DNA from: Neocallimastix lanati (nom. inval.)
Taxonomy: Eukaryota > Neocallimastigomycota > Neocallimastigomycetes > Neocallimastigales > Neocallimastigaceae
Direction: 5' to 3'
Assembly: GCA_016946835.1 (NCBI GenBank)
Contig: JACVTC010000159.1
Location: forward strand, 282,501 to 346,500
Length of the DNA stretch: 64,000 nucleotides
The notes under the pieces are model-generated. The model ran no database searches and had not been told where the DNA came from. It was given only the letters and a program-made list of their open reading frames with translations. Positions 1 through 15,575 of this stretch are shown here, in pieces. Position 1 is the stretch's first letter. Each line of letters starts with the position of its first letter. Both the position numbers and the translations under genes were made by a program.

Positions 1-4650
<4,650 letters not shown>

Positions 4651-5048
4651 TTTTTATTATTTATTTTTATTTTTCTTTATTATTATTATTATTTTTTATA
4701 TTTATCCTTTTTTTTAACATAAATTATATATAGAAGAAAGGTTTATCAAGATAGTAAAAAAAAAAAAATTTTTTTTTTTATTTTTTTTTATTATTATAAA
4801 AGAATATTAATATTTATATATTATATATATTGTATTATTTAAAATAATATTGAGTTGATATTGGAATAAATAGGGTATTCTTTTAAATTTGTTCAAAAAT
4901 TTTAAAAATAAAATAAAAAAAAAAAAAAAAAAAAATAAAAATAATATAAATTAAAAGTTATAAATTAGAGTATTATTTTATTACAATAAAAAGAATTACT
5001 AATGATTAAAAGAGTGTAAATTTTATTTTTTAAATGAAAGGTACATAT

Positions 5049-5082
<34 letters not shown>

Positions 5083-5141
5083 GTATATATTTTAATTAAA
5101 TAATTAATTGGTTTGACATTCAAAATTTAAAAAAAAAAAAA

Positions 5142-5197
<56 letters not shown>

Positions 5198-6348
5198 TTC
5201 TCACTCTTTTATTAATATGGATATATCAATAATATTAATGTATATAAAATAACATATATATATTGTTTTATATATTAATAATATCTATTAAATATATATA
5301 TACAAATTATATTATGTCACAGAAAATTTGTTTAAATTTCTGATAATTTTTTAATTACTTAACTTTAATATATATATAGTTGTTTTTTTTTTTTTTACAA
5401 AAATAATTCAATATAACAAAAAACAAAAGTTATACATATAACTTTTTTTTTTTTTTTCTTATTTTATTTTTCTAATTATAGTTTTAATATAGTAATGCTT
5501 TTGAAGGTTTGAATTAAAAAATATATGAAGATAAATTAATATGAATTATCAAAATTTTTTTCTTTCTCTTATATGTATGTAATTCTTAAAGAGTTATAAT
5601 AATTAAATAAATAAGTAAGTAATTTATAATAACAATTAATTTTCAAAAATAATAATGTAAGCACATTATAAGTATAATATAAGCATATATTAATGAATTA
5701 AATTAAATTAAATTTAATAAATAGTAATTTATTTAGAATTACAAAAATAAAAAAAAAATAAAATAAAAGAATGAAAAGAAATTTAATCCTTTTTTTTTCT
5801 ATATACTTTATTTTATTTTATATTATTTTCTTTGATAATTAAGAAAATTATAAAAAAAAGTAAAGCAAGAAATGAATAAAAAGAAATAAATTTCTTTTTT
5901 TTTTTTTAAAAAAAAATATATAATAATAATAATATTAATAATAAAAACTATAAAATATTAATTTTAATCATTTCTTTTTAAGTTTTCATTTATTTTAATA
6001 TTTCATAATTATAAAAGATTATAAAATAATAATAATAATAAAAATAAAAAAAAAAAAAATTTAAAATTTAAAAATTTTAATAATTAAAATTTAGAAATAA
6101 TAATAAATAATAAATAATTGAATAAATATATAAATATATAAATAATATAATATAATAAATAAATAATAATTGAATAATAATAAATATTATTATTATAGTT
6201 AATTTATTAAATCAATAGATATATATATTCTTATGAATATACATTAATATATTATTTAATATATTAATGTATATTTTTTATTAAATGGATTAATTAATAT
6301 AAAATTTTATTTTTTAATTAATTATAAAAATATTTATGTTTAACTTCT

Positions 6349-6391
<43 letters not shown>

Positions 6392-6994
6392 CAGATTTAT
6401 GAATAAAGAGAAAGAGTATCTATTATTATTATTATTTTTTTTTAGTTAAGAGAAAAGATCTTTGCATACAATCTTAATTAATAATATTTTATTAATAAAA
6501 ATATTATCATGATTAGTTTTATTAATATTTTTTATTTTTTATTTTTTTTATTTTTTTAACTTATTTGAACTTTCTTATCCCAATAATTTATGAATAAAAA
6601 AAAAAAAAAAAAAAGATTATAAAATATTATATATAGTATATATATATTTTTATACAATATTATTTATTTAAATTAATTTTTATTATAAATAAAATAAAAA
6701 AAAAATAAAGATTGAAAAAAAATATAAAATAAAATAAACCAATAATAATTAATAAATATTAATGATAAAGTAGTTAAATCAGTAATAAAATTTAAAATGA
6801 TGACACTGCTTAAATAATAACATTAAATTATAGTAATAATTGAAAATTTATGACATTGGTTTATTATTATAATGGTAAACTCTTTTTTTTTATTCTCCTT
6901 TTTCCTTTTTATTTTTATTTATGAATTATATATATATATAATGGTTTAATGGTCGATATAATAAATTTTATTTTAATTATTAAGATGAAAGATA

Positions 6995-7034
<40 letters not shown>

Positions 7035-7061
7035 TAATAAAAAGTTTAATAATTATAAATT
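4651..7061. other. Gene-free AT-rich interval
   Basis: Presumed 5' flank of the SH3 gene, followed by A, T, AT and ATT runs including a T-tract near 5144-5196. Short open frames here are homopolymer shadows and no gene, RNA or transposon homology is visible. Confidence 0.6.
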
Positions 7062-7155
7062 AATGAAAAAACTATTCAACTATTAACGATTAAATACTAT
7101 TCATGGAAGGAATGAAAAAACTATTCAACTGTTAACGATTAAATACTATTCATGG
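7062..7155. repeat. Two-copy 49-bp tandem duplication
   Basis: The unit, containing ACTATTCAACT and ACGATTAAATACTATTCATGG, occurs twice in direct tandem (7062-7110 and 7111-7155). The copies differ by one substitution (TATTAACG versus TGTTAACG) and a short tail, so the duplication is recent. It is not in any recognisable gene. Confidence 0.8.
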
Positions 7156-7699
7156 AATGAAAAAAAAAATAATATTAAAATATTAAAAAAGATAGTAATA
7201 TCTTATAAAACATTTTAATGTATCATTTTAAATTTTATACTTTTTTCAATCTTAAAAATAAAAACATTTAATGATTTTATTTATTAACTTTTTACTTTCT
7301 TATTATTAAATCTACTTTTATTAATAATTTATATCATCATTAATATATAATTAACAATATTTTTTATATTATTATTTTTATTATTAGAAGAGGTAATAGA
7401 GATGGAAATGGTTACTATTCTAACTCCTTAAAACTTTACATATTTCATTTTATATTTATTTGTTTATTCTCATGTTTCATTTTCTCATAAAATTAAAAGA
7501 TGCATATATATCATATATATTATGTAGTATAATCATTATTAATTTCAATAATATTTTTTTTGAAGTTTCAGAACCTTTTTTTTTTTTTTTTAATATTATT
7601 AGTAAATTTGGGATATAAAAATACAATTAATAATAATAATAATAATGATAATAATAATAAATAATAAATAATAAATAATAGTATTTAATTTTTAATGGT

Positions 7700-7741
<42 letters not shown>

Positions 7742-7880
7742 ATACTTTGACAATAAAAATAAGGAGATGAAATTTTTTTATTTAAAAAGTGTTGAAACCA
7801 ATAAATAAAGGAGAAAACTTTTAGTTGTTTCGTATTTTCATAAATTATCATTTAATTAACTATTTAATAAAGTTTAATAC

Positions 7881-7915
<35 letters not shown>

Positions 7916-8324
7916 TTATTTATTTATTTATTTATTTATTTGAAATATAAATTTTTTTAAATTTTTATTTATTATTTTTTTTATTCATATATAAATTCAC
8001 TATCACTAATAAGCTAATAAATATTATTTAATATTATTTAATATTATTTAATATTTAATATTTTAAAAAAAAAAAAAAATTAAAATATATTAAAAAATTT
8101 TAATTTTTTTTATTTTTATTAAAATTTAAAAATTTTTTTAATTAAATTATTCCAACCAATAAAAATTAAAAATTTTAAATAGAAAGAAAAAATTAAAAAA
8201 ATTAAAATTTTAATTTTTATTAAAATTTTAATAAAAGTTAAAAAAATTCAATTCAATTTAAAATTCAATTTAAAATATTTATATTTTATTTTTTTAAAAA
8301 AAAATTTTTTTTATAAGATATTTA
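7156..8324. other. Gene-free AT-rich interval
   Basis: Contains a T-tract near 7707-7740 and an (ATTT)n tract near 7883-7940. No gene is supported; open frames here are poly-Lys, poly-Tyr or poly-Phe artefacts of low complexity. Confidence 0.6.
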
Positions 8325-8475
8325 AGATATTTGCATACTTAACATAATGTCTGTTATGGCCAACGATCATGCATGTATATAAATGGATGCTGTATGAACA
8401 ACTCTACTGAGGCATGCAATATTAAATATATATGAGGCACCACTACTGTACATATTTTTTATTTTATGTGCATAA
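8325..8475. other. Higher-complexity island of unknown nature
   Basis: About 130 bases of mixed composition stand out from the surrounding A/T runs (for example GTCTGTTATGGCCAACGATC and ACTCTACTGAGGCATGC). No open frame, tRNA fold or transposon end was recognised. It could be a short noncoding RNA, a regulatory block or a decayed insert. Confidence 0.3.
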
Positions 8476-9024
8476 GATATTTTTTTATTTTATCTTTAAA
8501 AATACAAATATTATGAAGAGATTAAATAAAATATAATAAGAAAAAAAGAAATAAAAATAAAATGGGGTAAAATAGGACAGTAACGTTAAGATTAATGGTA
8601 GATGAGTTGTAGTGAAATTTTTATTAACTTATTATTATTATTATGTTAAATATTTTTATGGAGTTTTTTTTTTTTTTTTTTTTTTATTATTATTTTTATT
8701 GTTCTTTATCTTTTCTTTTTTTTCGATCTTTATATATATATTTTTAATTGTTAAAAAAATAATAATAAATGAAAAAAAAAAATTTTTATTATAAAATATA
8801 TATTTAAATATTTTTTTAATTCTAATATAAAAATATTTTATGAATCGATAAATATATGTGTTCAAAACATAATTTTATTTAAAAAAATTTTTTATTGCAT
8901 TATGCTAAAGGAAAAAAATAAAACAAAAGGTGAGAGATTATGATTAAAAATAACAAGCCTCTATTCATTATAGCTTATATACTATTAAAATTTAAATTTA
9001 AAAAAAGAAAATATCATTATTTAT

Positions 9025-9400
9025 TTAATTATTTATTATTTACCATTCAACTATTTATTATTTATTTATTATTTATTATTTAATTTTTTATTATTTATTA
9101 TTTATTATTTATTATTCAATTATTTAATTATTTATTATTTAATTATTTATTATTTATTATTTATTATTCAATTATTTATTATTTATTATTCATTATTTAA
9201 TTATTTATTATTTATTATTTATTATTTATTATTTATTATTTATTATTTATTATTTATTATTTATTATTTATTATTTATTATTTATTATTTATTATTTATT
9301 ATTTATTAATAAATACTCTTTTTATTATTTATTATTTATTATTTATTATTTATTATTTATTATTTATTATTTATTATTTATTATTTATTAATAAATACTA
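9025..9400. repeat. TTATTTA heptamer satellite array
   Basis: A tandem 7-bp repeat with occasional CAATTATTTA variants. It includes the recurring motif TTAATAAATACTC near 9306-9318. It belongs to the satellite family seen elsewhere in this window in both orientations. Confidence 0.85.
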
Positions 9401-9941
9401 AATTTATTGTTTTAATTATTAAATTAATATATATATGAAGAGTATGGAATAAATAAAATTTTTTTAAATGAAATAAATAAATAAATAAATGGAATAAATG
9501 GAAAGATCAATAGATTCATTTGACAACTTTCCTAAAATAGAAATCCATAATTAATAAAAAAAATATTCACTATTCTTATTTTTTATTTATATTTTTATTT
9601 TTTTTTTATAGTTGTTGTTGTTCTATGGAAGGATGCCATATTAACAAAAAAAAAAAAAAAAAAAAAATCATTTAATATTTAAAAAAAAAAAAAAAAAATT
9701 TACAATTATATAATATAACTGTAATTTCTTTTTAATGATTCTATAAATATACTCAAATATATATATATATTTATAATATTTATATTTATCTATAAATTTT
9801 TATTCAAAGTTTCAATAAAAACCATTATAACCACTGTAGATATAATAATTATACATATATATGAATATGTATATAAAAGTATTATAAAGTTTTTTATTTT
9901 CACTTCTTTTTTGATGATAATTTTTAGTTTTTATTTTATTT

Positions 9942-9984
<43 letters not shown>

Positions 9985-10246
9985 ATAATAAAGATTAATG
10001 ATAATGATCTTAATATATATATATTAAAAATATTTAATAATATTAATAGTTGGATTCAAAATTGACATAAATTATATATATTATAAATACAATATATATT
10101 TTTACAAATCAAATAAATACATATATACTTTTTTTTTTTTTTATTTTATTAAATTTATATAGTACCTTATATATATTAATTTATTTATTTGTAATTTAAT
10201 AATTTTATAAATTTATATATATATATATATTAATTTATTAATTTAT

Positions 10247-10630
10247 TTATAGTGGTTTTGATAAAGCTTTAAATTCTTCAAAGAAATTCCTATATCTGTT
10301 CTTAAGAGATTCTGGAGGACCATTTGGGAAAATATTTTTAATGGGTTCAGGAAGACCTTCTCTTTGGAACTGCGCTATAACTTCAATGGGCGTTTTACCC
10401 TTGAATATGTTCTTAATTTCATCTGGAAAACCATGAGGGAATTTCTTTTTTAATTCTAGTGGTATTCCACCAAATTTTTTCTTAAGCTTTGCAGGTCCAT
10501 CATTTAAATAAAAATAATATAAATCTTCTGGAACTCCTTCTGGGTAAATATCTCTTATACTGACTTCATCATAATGTTCCTGAATGTATAGAATTACTTT
10601 AGCAATGTCTTCAAAAGTAATCTTAGTCAT
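10247..10630 (-). CDS. Small protein of F-P-x-G-x-P repeats (diverged family member)
   Basis: About 127 residues from the Met at 10630 (MTKITFEDIAKV). An in-frame Met at 10669 would add 13 Tyr/Asn-rich residues that look like 5' leader, so the shorter start is preferred. The protein is a chain of about seven imperfect units of 11-13 residues, for example IYPEGVPEDLYYF, FGGIPLELKKK, FPHGFPDEIKNI, FQREGLPEPIKNI and FPNGPPESLKNRY. The core pattern is F-P-x-G-x-P-x-x-hydrophobic-K. There is no signal peptide, membrane segment or cysteine pattern, so it is probably intracellular. It shares the repeat with the two 86-residue proteins at 36.3 and 45.9 kb but mixes TTT with TTC and is less codon-biased. 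I do not recognise the family and assign no function. Confidence 0.75.
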   Translation of the reverse strand: MTKITFEDIAKVILYIQEHYDEVSIRDIYPEGVPEDLYYFYLNDGPAKLKKKFGGIPLELKKKFPHGFPDEIKNIFKGKTPIEVIAQFQREGLPEPIKNIFPNGPPESLKNRYRNFFEEFKALSKPL

Positions 10631-10669
10631 ATTTACATATTTATATAAGTATAAATATATGTTATCCAT

Positions 10670-11186
10670 TTATGAATATCTATAATATATATATATATTA
10701 GAATTAGAATTAATAAAAAAGAATAATCATATTAATTAAAAATTATTACAAAAAGATAAAAAAAATGAATAATATTAAATTTACATATTTAATTTAATTG
10801 TTGAGATATTATTATATATATTCATTTTAAGTGTTAGAGATATGATATATGTATATATATATTTCTTTTAATTGTTATGAATATAATAATATATATATAT
10901 ATATATATGTATATTTCTTTAATTGTTGAAGATATATATTATTATAATTATTATTATTATTTTTATTTTGTAAATTTATATAAAATTATTCATATAAGTT
11001 TTTTTTTTTTTTTGAATAAATTTCATATAATTTTCTTAATATTTTCCATATATATTTATTTTTACTTATTGAAATTATTTTTCTTTACTTTAAAAAATTC
11101 TATTATTATGTTAAATTTTGAAAATAAATTTATTCCAAAGAAATAATTCATACAAATTTCATGTTTTATATTTTTATTTAATGATG

Positions 11187-11220
<34 letters not shown>

Positions 11221-11293
11221 TTTACTTTTATAAAATATAGATGATTATGAAAGAGAATTATTTTAAAAAAAAATATCTAAATACAATGATTAT

Positions 11294-11332
<39 letters not shown>

Positions 11333-12355
11333 CTGGTATTAAAATAATATATGAATGATACATTATAAAATATATATAAAATATTTAAAAGTTGTAATAA
11401 TAATTTTAATATTAAATATAAAAAAATTTTTATATTATATATATATATATATATTTTATTTTAAAAAACTTACGAATATTTAAAATTATATTATATTTTA
11501 CAAATACAAGGAAATAAATTTTAATATAACAAACTAATTTTTTTTTCTTTGTTGTTGTCTTTGCTTTTTTCTTATTATTTAAATATAAAAATAAAAAAAA
11601 TAAAAAATAAAAAAAATAAAAAAAAATTAAAAAAAATAAAAATAATTAAAAAAAAAATTAGCTTAACCATTAATTAAAATTTTTTTTTTTGCAGGTAAAA
11701 AAAAACTTTTGATAATGCAATACAAATAATATTTTGATAAATATCATATAAAGTGGCTTAAAAACATACTAGAATTAACTAGATATTATTTACGTACAAT
11801 AAAAACATTTATTACTATTTAAATAATTATTATACATAATAAAAATACCATAAATAACAGAAAATAATATTTACAATATAAATTAGAAAAAAAAAAAAAA
11901 AACTTTTTTTTTTCATAATTACATTAACATTACTATGGTTAGGCAGATAAAAAAATTTTTTTGATAATACAAATAATATTTCCAAATAATATTTCAATAA
12001 TTATTATTATATAAAGTGGCTTAAATCTTAAAAGTATTAACCAGATATTGATTATGTATAATAAAAACATTTTTAAGTATTTAAATTTTTTTAAATATAT
12101 TAAAAAAAAATTAAAAATAAAGTATATAACTAAAAAAAAATAAGTATTTACAATAAAATAAAAAATAAAAAAATTAACTTAAAATCTTTAAAATAATAAA
12201 GAATAATTATGTTAACCAATAAAACAAGTTTAATAAAAAATAAAAAAAAAAAAAATGGACTATGAAAAGTTTCATGTAAAATAATAATAATTAAATTAGA
12301 AAAAAATTGAAATTGATATCTTTAACAAAATGTTATTAAATATAATTAAAATAGT
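10670..12355. other. Gene-free AT-rich interval
   Basis: The upstream flank of the small repeat-protein gene, then A/T runs and one direct repeat (listed separately). No coding region is supported. Confidence 0.55.
11690..12130. repeat. Diverged direct repeat, two units about 245 bp apart
   Basis: Segments at about 11690-11880 and 11935-12130 share, in order, a TTTTGATAAT..ACAAATAATATTT block, ATATAAAGTGGCTTAAA, an A-C-C/T-AGATATT block and ATAAAAACATTT. Divergence is substantial. It may be remnants of LTR-like ends or an old tandem duplication. Confidence 0.5.
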
Positions 12356-12359
12356 TGGT

Positions 12360-12780
12360 AAAATCTTTATAAGTCTTTCCACTTCTTATCCTGGTGGTCA
12401 GTACTTGGAACTAACACCAACAACTACCTCCTGAATTTATATGAGGTGATTTTCCCAAGATGTTTTTCCCTATAAAATGAAGTTGAGGTTCCCTCGCTAT
12501 GGAAAGTATTTCTATTGTTAGACTATTATAATTACTAGTACAAAGAGTACTTGATTTGTGAAAGGATTATGCATAGTTGTTGTTCCTCCCTTGATGATGA
12601 TTCAAAGTTGTAAAAAGCATCGTATAGGGAATGCCTTTTATATTAGCCTTATTTAGAGAGAGATCTACATTGATGCCGAAACTGGATGGTAAAGAATCCA
12701 ATGAGAATCTGATACATCTAAGAGAGATACTAGAAGCCCAATTGTCCTATTGTCCTATCGTTAATCCCAATCTGAAAAAA
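12360..12780 (-). pseudogene. Possible retroelement integrase remnant
   Basis: A less AT-rich island. On the minus strand a broken frame reads NVDLSLNKANIKGIPYTMLF, which resembles the end of a gypsy/retroviral integrase core (the N..I..T.x.PY.xLFG region). Stops and shifts occur on both sides. The plus strand has a 69-codon frame at 12631-12840 with no recognisable family. The assignment is tentative; it could equally be an unrelated decayed gene. Confidence 0.3.
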
Positions 12781-12959
12781 AAAAAGATAAAATTTTATAT
12801 ATTAATTATATATATATTAATTATATATCACTTTAAATAATTATATAATTTACTAATAATTAAAATCACAATACGATATTTAATTATTAATTATATATAT
12901 ATATATAATAGCAATGAATTATACACTGTATAAATAATAAATATAAAATCTAGATAATA

Positions 12960-14263
12960 TATATTAAATAATTATTAATTATTAATTAAATAAAAATTAA
13001 TAAATAATAAATAATAATAATAATAAATAAAATATTTATTAATTTGGAAACGATAAAAAAAAATCTTTATTTATAAATAGGAAATAATAAGAAATAAGAT
13101 AATAAATAATAAATAATAAATAATAAATAATAAATAATAAATAATAAATAATAAATAATAAATAATAAATAATAAATAATAAATTGTTCGTTGATGAACA
13201 TTGAGCTAGTTTAGTATCAAAAGGCATTCAAAATCAGCATATTAACAACAATAGTTTATATGATAATAATAGCAATAAATAATAAATAATAAATAATAAA
13301 TAATAAATAATAAATAATAAATAATAAATAATAAATAATAAATAATAAATAATCAAATAATAATAATAATAATAAATAATAAATAATAAATAATTAAATA
13401 ATGAATAATAAATAATAAATAATTGAATAATAAATAATAAATAATCAAATAATCAAATAATAAATAATAAATAATAAATAATAAATAATAAATAATTGAA
13501 TAATAAATAATTGAATAATAAATAATTGAATAATAAATAATAATAATAAATAATAATAATAAATAATAAATAATTGAATAATAAATAATAAAAAGTATTT
13601 ATAAATAAATAATAAATAATTGAATAATAAATAATAAATAAATAAATAAATAAATAATAAGTAATAAATAATAAATAATAAATAAATAAATAAATAAATA
13701 ATAAGTAATAAATAATAAATAATAAATAATAAGTAATAAGTAATAAGTAATAAATAATAAATAATAAATAATAAAAGTAATAAATAATAAATAATAAATA
13801 ATAAATAATAAATTATAAATAATAAATAATAAAAAGTATTTATAAATAAATAATAAATAATTGAATAATAAATAATAAATAAATAAATAAATAATAAATA
13901 ATAAGTAATAAGTAATAAATAATAAATAATAAATAATAAATAATAAATAATAAATAATAAATAATAAATAATAAATTATAAATAATAAATAATAAAAAGT
14001 ATTTATAAATAAATAATAAATAATTGAATAATAAATAATAAATAATTGAATAATAAATAATAAATAAATAAATAAATAAATAATAAGTAATAAATAATAA
14101 ATAATAAATAATAAATTATAAATAATAAATAATAAATAATAAATTATAAATAATAAATAATAAAAAGTATTTATAAATAAATAATAAATAATTGAATAAT
14201 AAATAATAAATAAATAAATAAATAATAAGTAATAAGTAATAAATAATAAATAATAAATAATAA
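12960..14263. repeat. TAATAAA heptamer satellite with higher-order structure
   Basis: Over 1.2 kb of 7-bp repeat. From 13591 a longer unit appears, beginning AAAAGTATTTATAAATAAAT and passing through TAATTGAATAATAAATAA and TAATAAGTAATAA. It starts at 13591, 13832, 13995 and 14163, so spacings are about 241, 163 and 168 bp. The copia element at 14264 is inserted in this array, which resumes at 19485. Confidence 0.85.
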
Positions 14264-14346
14264 TGTTAGAATACAAAGAAAAATATATTAAATTTATATT
14301 AAAATAATTTATGTGTATTAAATAAATTAAAAGATATTTTTATAAT

Positions 14347-14362
14347 ACAACGAACTCGTTGT
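14347..14362. promoter_or_regulatory. LTR palindrome upstream of the TATA box
   Basis: ACAACGA and TCGTTGT flank a 2-base centre, about 70 bases before the TATA box. This is the layout expected of a dimeric activator site. The same palindrome is in the 3' LTR (19306-19321). Binding is inferred. Confidence 0.4.
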
Positions 14363-14428
14363 TAAGCTAATACAATGAAATATATTATGTAATAATTTCT
14401 CGTTATATTTTTATTTAGCCACAAATAG

Positions 14429-14436
14429 TATAAATA
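14429..14436 (+). promoter_or_regulatory. TATA box of the copia LTR
   Basis: TATAAATA, in context AGTATAAATAC, inside the LTR at the position expected for the U3 promoter. The identical octamer precedes the 86-residue protein genes and occurs in the gypsy LTR. Confidence 0.6.
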
Positions 14437-14560
14437 CAAATGTAATCTCATAAATTTTAAAAATCAAGTAATTACTCATATTAAAATAAATAAACTTTAA
14501 TCAATAAAATATTTTATAAACAAAAGATTAAGAGTCTCATCCTCTTATACTATCTACGAC

Positions 14561-15575
14561 ATGTCTAACGAAACCAAATTAAGAACTGAAGATATTCTCA
14601 ATAAGGATAACTTCGAAAACTGGGAATTCCTTATTAAAAACATTCTCAAATCTTTAAAGATTTTACAGTATGTAAATGAGAATGTAATCGGTAAATTAAA
14701 TGATAAGCTTAAGGAGGAAAAGGGAAAACCCAAATCCGACGAAACCGTCAAAGCTATCAAGGACTTGGAAAAGGATATCAAAGAAGCTGAAACTCAAGAT
14801 GCCTTAGCCAGTACCATTATCAGTAAAAATGTAAGTCAAGAAGTTTTGAGCTACATAAGATATCTTACCACCGCCTATGATATTATGGAAAAATTAAAGG
14901 TCTTATATGGAAAAAAAGAAAACTGCTGATCTCAACTACTGGTTGAAGAAGTTATATTCTTTAAAAGCCAAAAATCTTTCGGACTGCAAGGATATCATTA
15001 ATCAAATTAAAGAAATCTTTGAAGTAATGGATAAGAACAATATCAAACTCGGAACTTTGGAAAAGATCAGGGTTTTATATCTGTCTTATCCAAAAGTTTT
15101 AAGAGACCTTATTCATCCTAGTGGAACAGAAACAGTTGATGACTTCCTTGAAGAGTCAATCAACAAGATTAATATCCATATTTTCCTACATAGTGCTATC
15201 AATTTTGATAGAAGTGTCACAGATAAAGGCGACTTCATGGATATTGACAGCAATGAGTCAAACGGTTCGAAAAATAATAAAACCAAACCAAGTCCGGAGC
15301 CAAACTATTGTTACCTGTGCAAAATGTTTGGACATACTACCAATGAATGTAAATTTAACCTTATCAACAAAAACAGGAACAGATCGATTCAAAAAGGTAA
15401 GAAGCAGTCAAACAAAAAGAAAACCAAAATCAACAAAAAGAAAGGTAAAAATAACCACCAAAAATCAATTGCAAACGTTGAATATGAAGAACGAAATTCT
15501 GATGAAGAACTTTCCTTAGAAGAACTTAGGACTATGTATGATAAAAATTTAGATAGCTTTGAGCCGTTAAAATAA
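14561..15575 (+). CDS. gag: Copia Gag (frameshifted)
   Basis: The frame starts at ATG 14561 and codes a Gag-like helical region (MSNETKLRTEDI.., later YIRYLTTAYDIMEKL). It goes out of frame at an A7 run near 14910-14916, where one frame ends at 14929 and the next, open from about 14907, continues with KKTADLNYWLKKLYSLK. The C-terminal part has a CCHC zinc knuckle, C-x2-C-x4-H-x4-C in CYLCKMFGHTTNEC, then a Lys-rich tail. The Gag frame ends with TAA at 15573-15575. Gag packages element RNA into virus-like particles. The shift sits in a homopolymer, so it may be a mutation, a sequencing error or, less likely, recoding. Confidence 0.82.

Larger units (their letters stand above)
14264..14522 (+). 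repeat. 5' LTR of copia element
   Basis: TG..CA ended and the same length as the 3' LTR. It contains a perfect inverted repeat, ACAACGA-AC-TCGTTGT, at 14347-14362 and a TATA box at 14429-14436. Confidence 0.9.

Noticed and set aside
7627-7851. 74-codon minus-strand frame with poly-Lys
   Set aside because: The frame is carried by a T-tract and ATT repeats; it has no domain and no start or splice context.
13599-14276. 225-codon Tyr/Leu/Ile-rich frame
   Set aside because: It is a translation of the 7-bp satellite, which has no stop in that frame.
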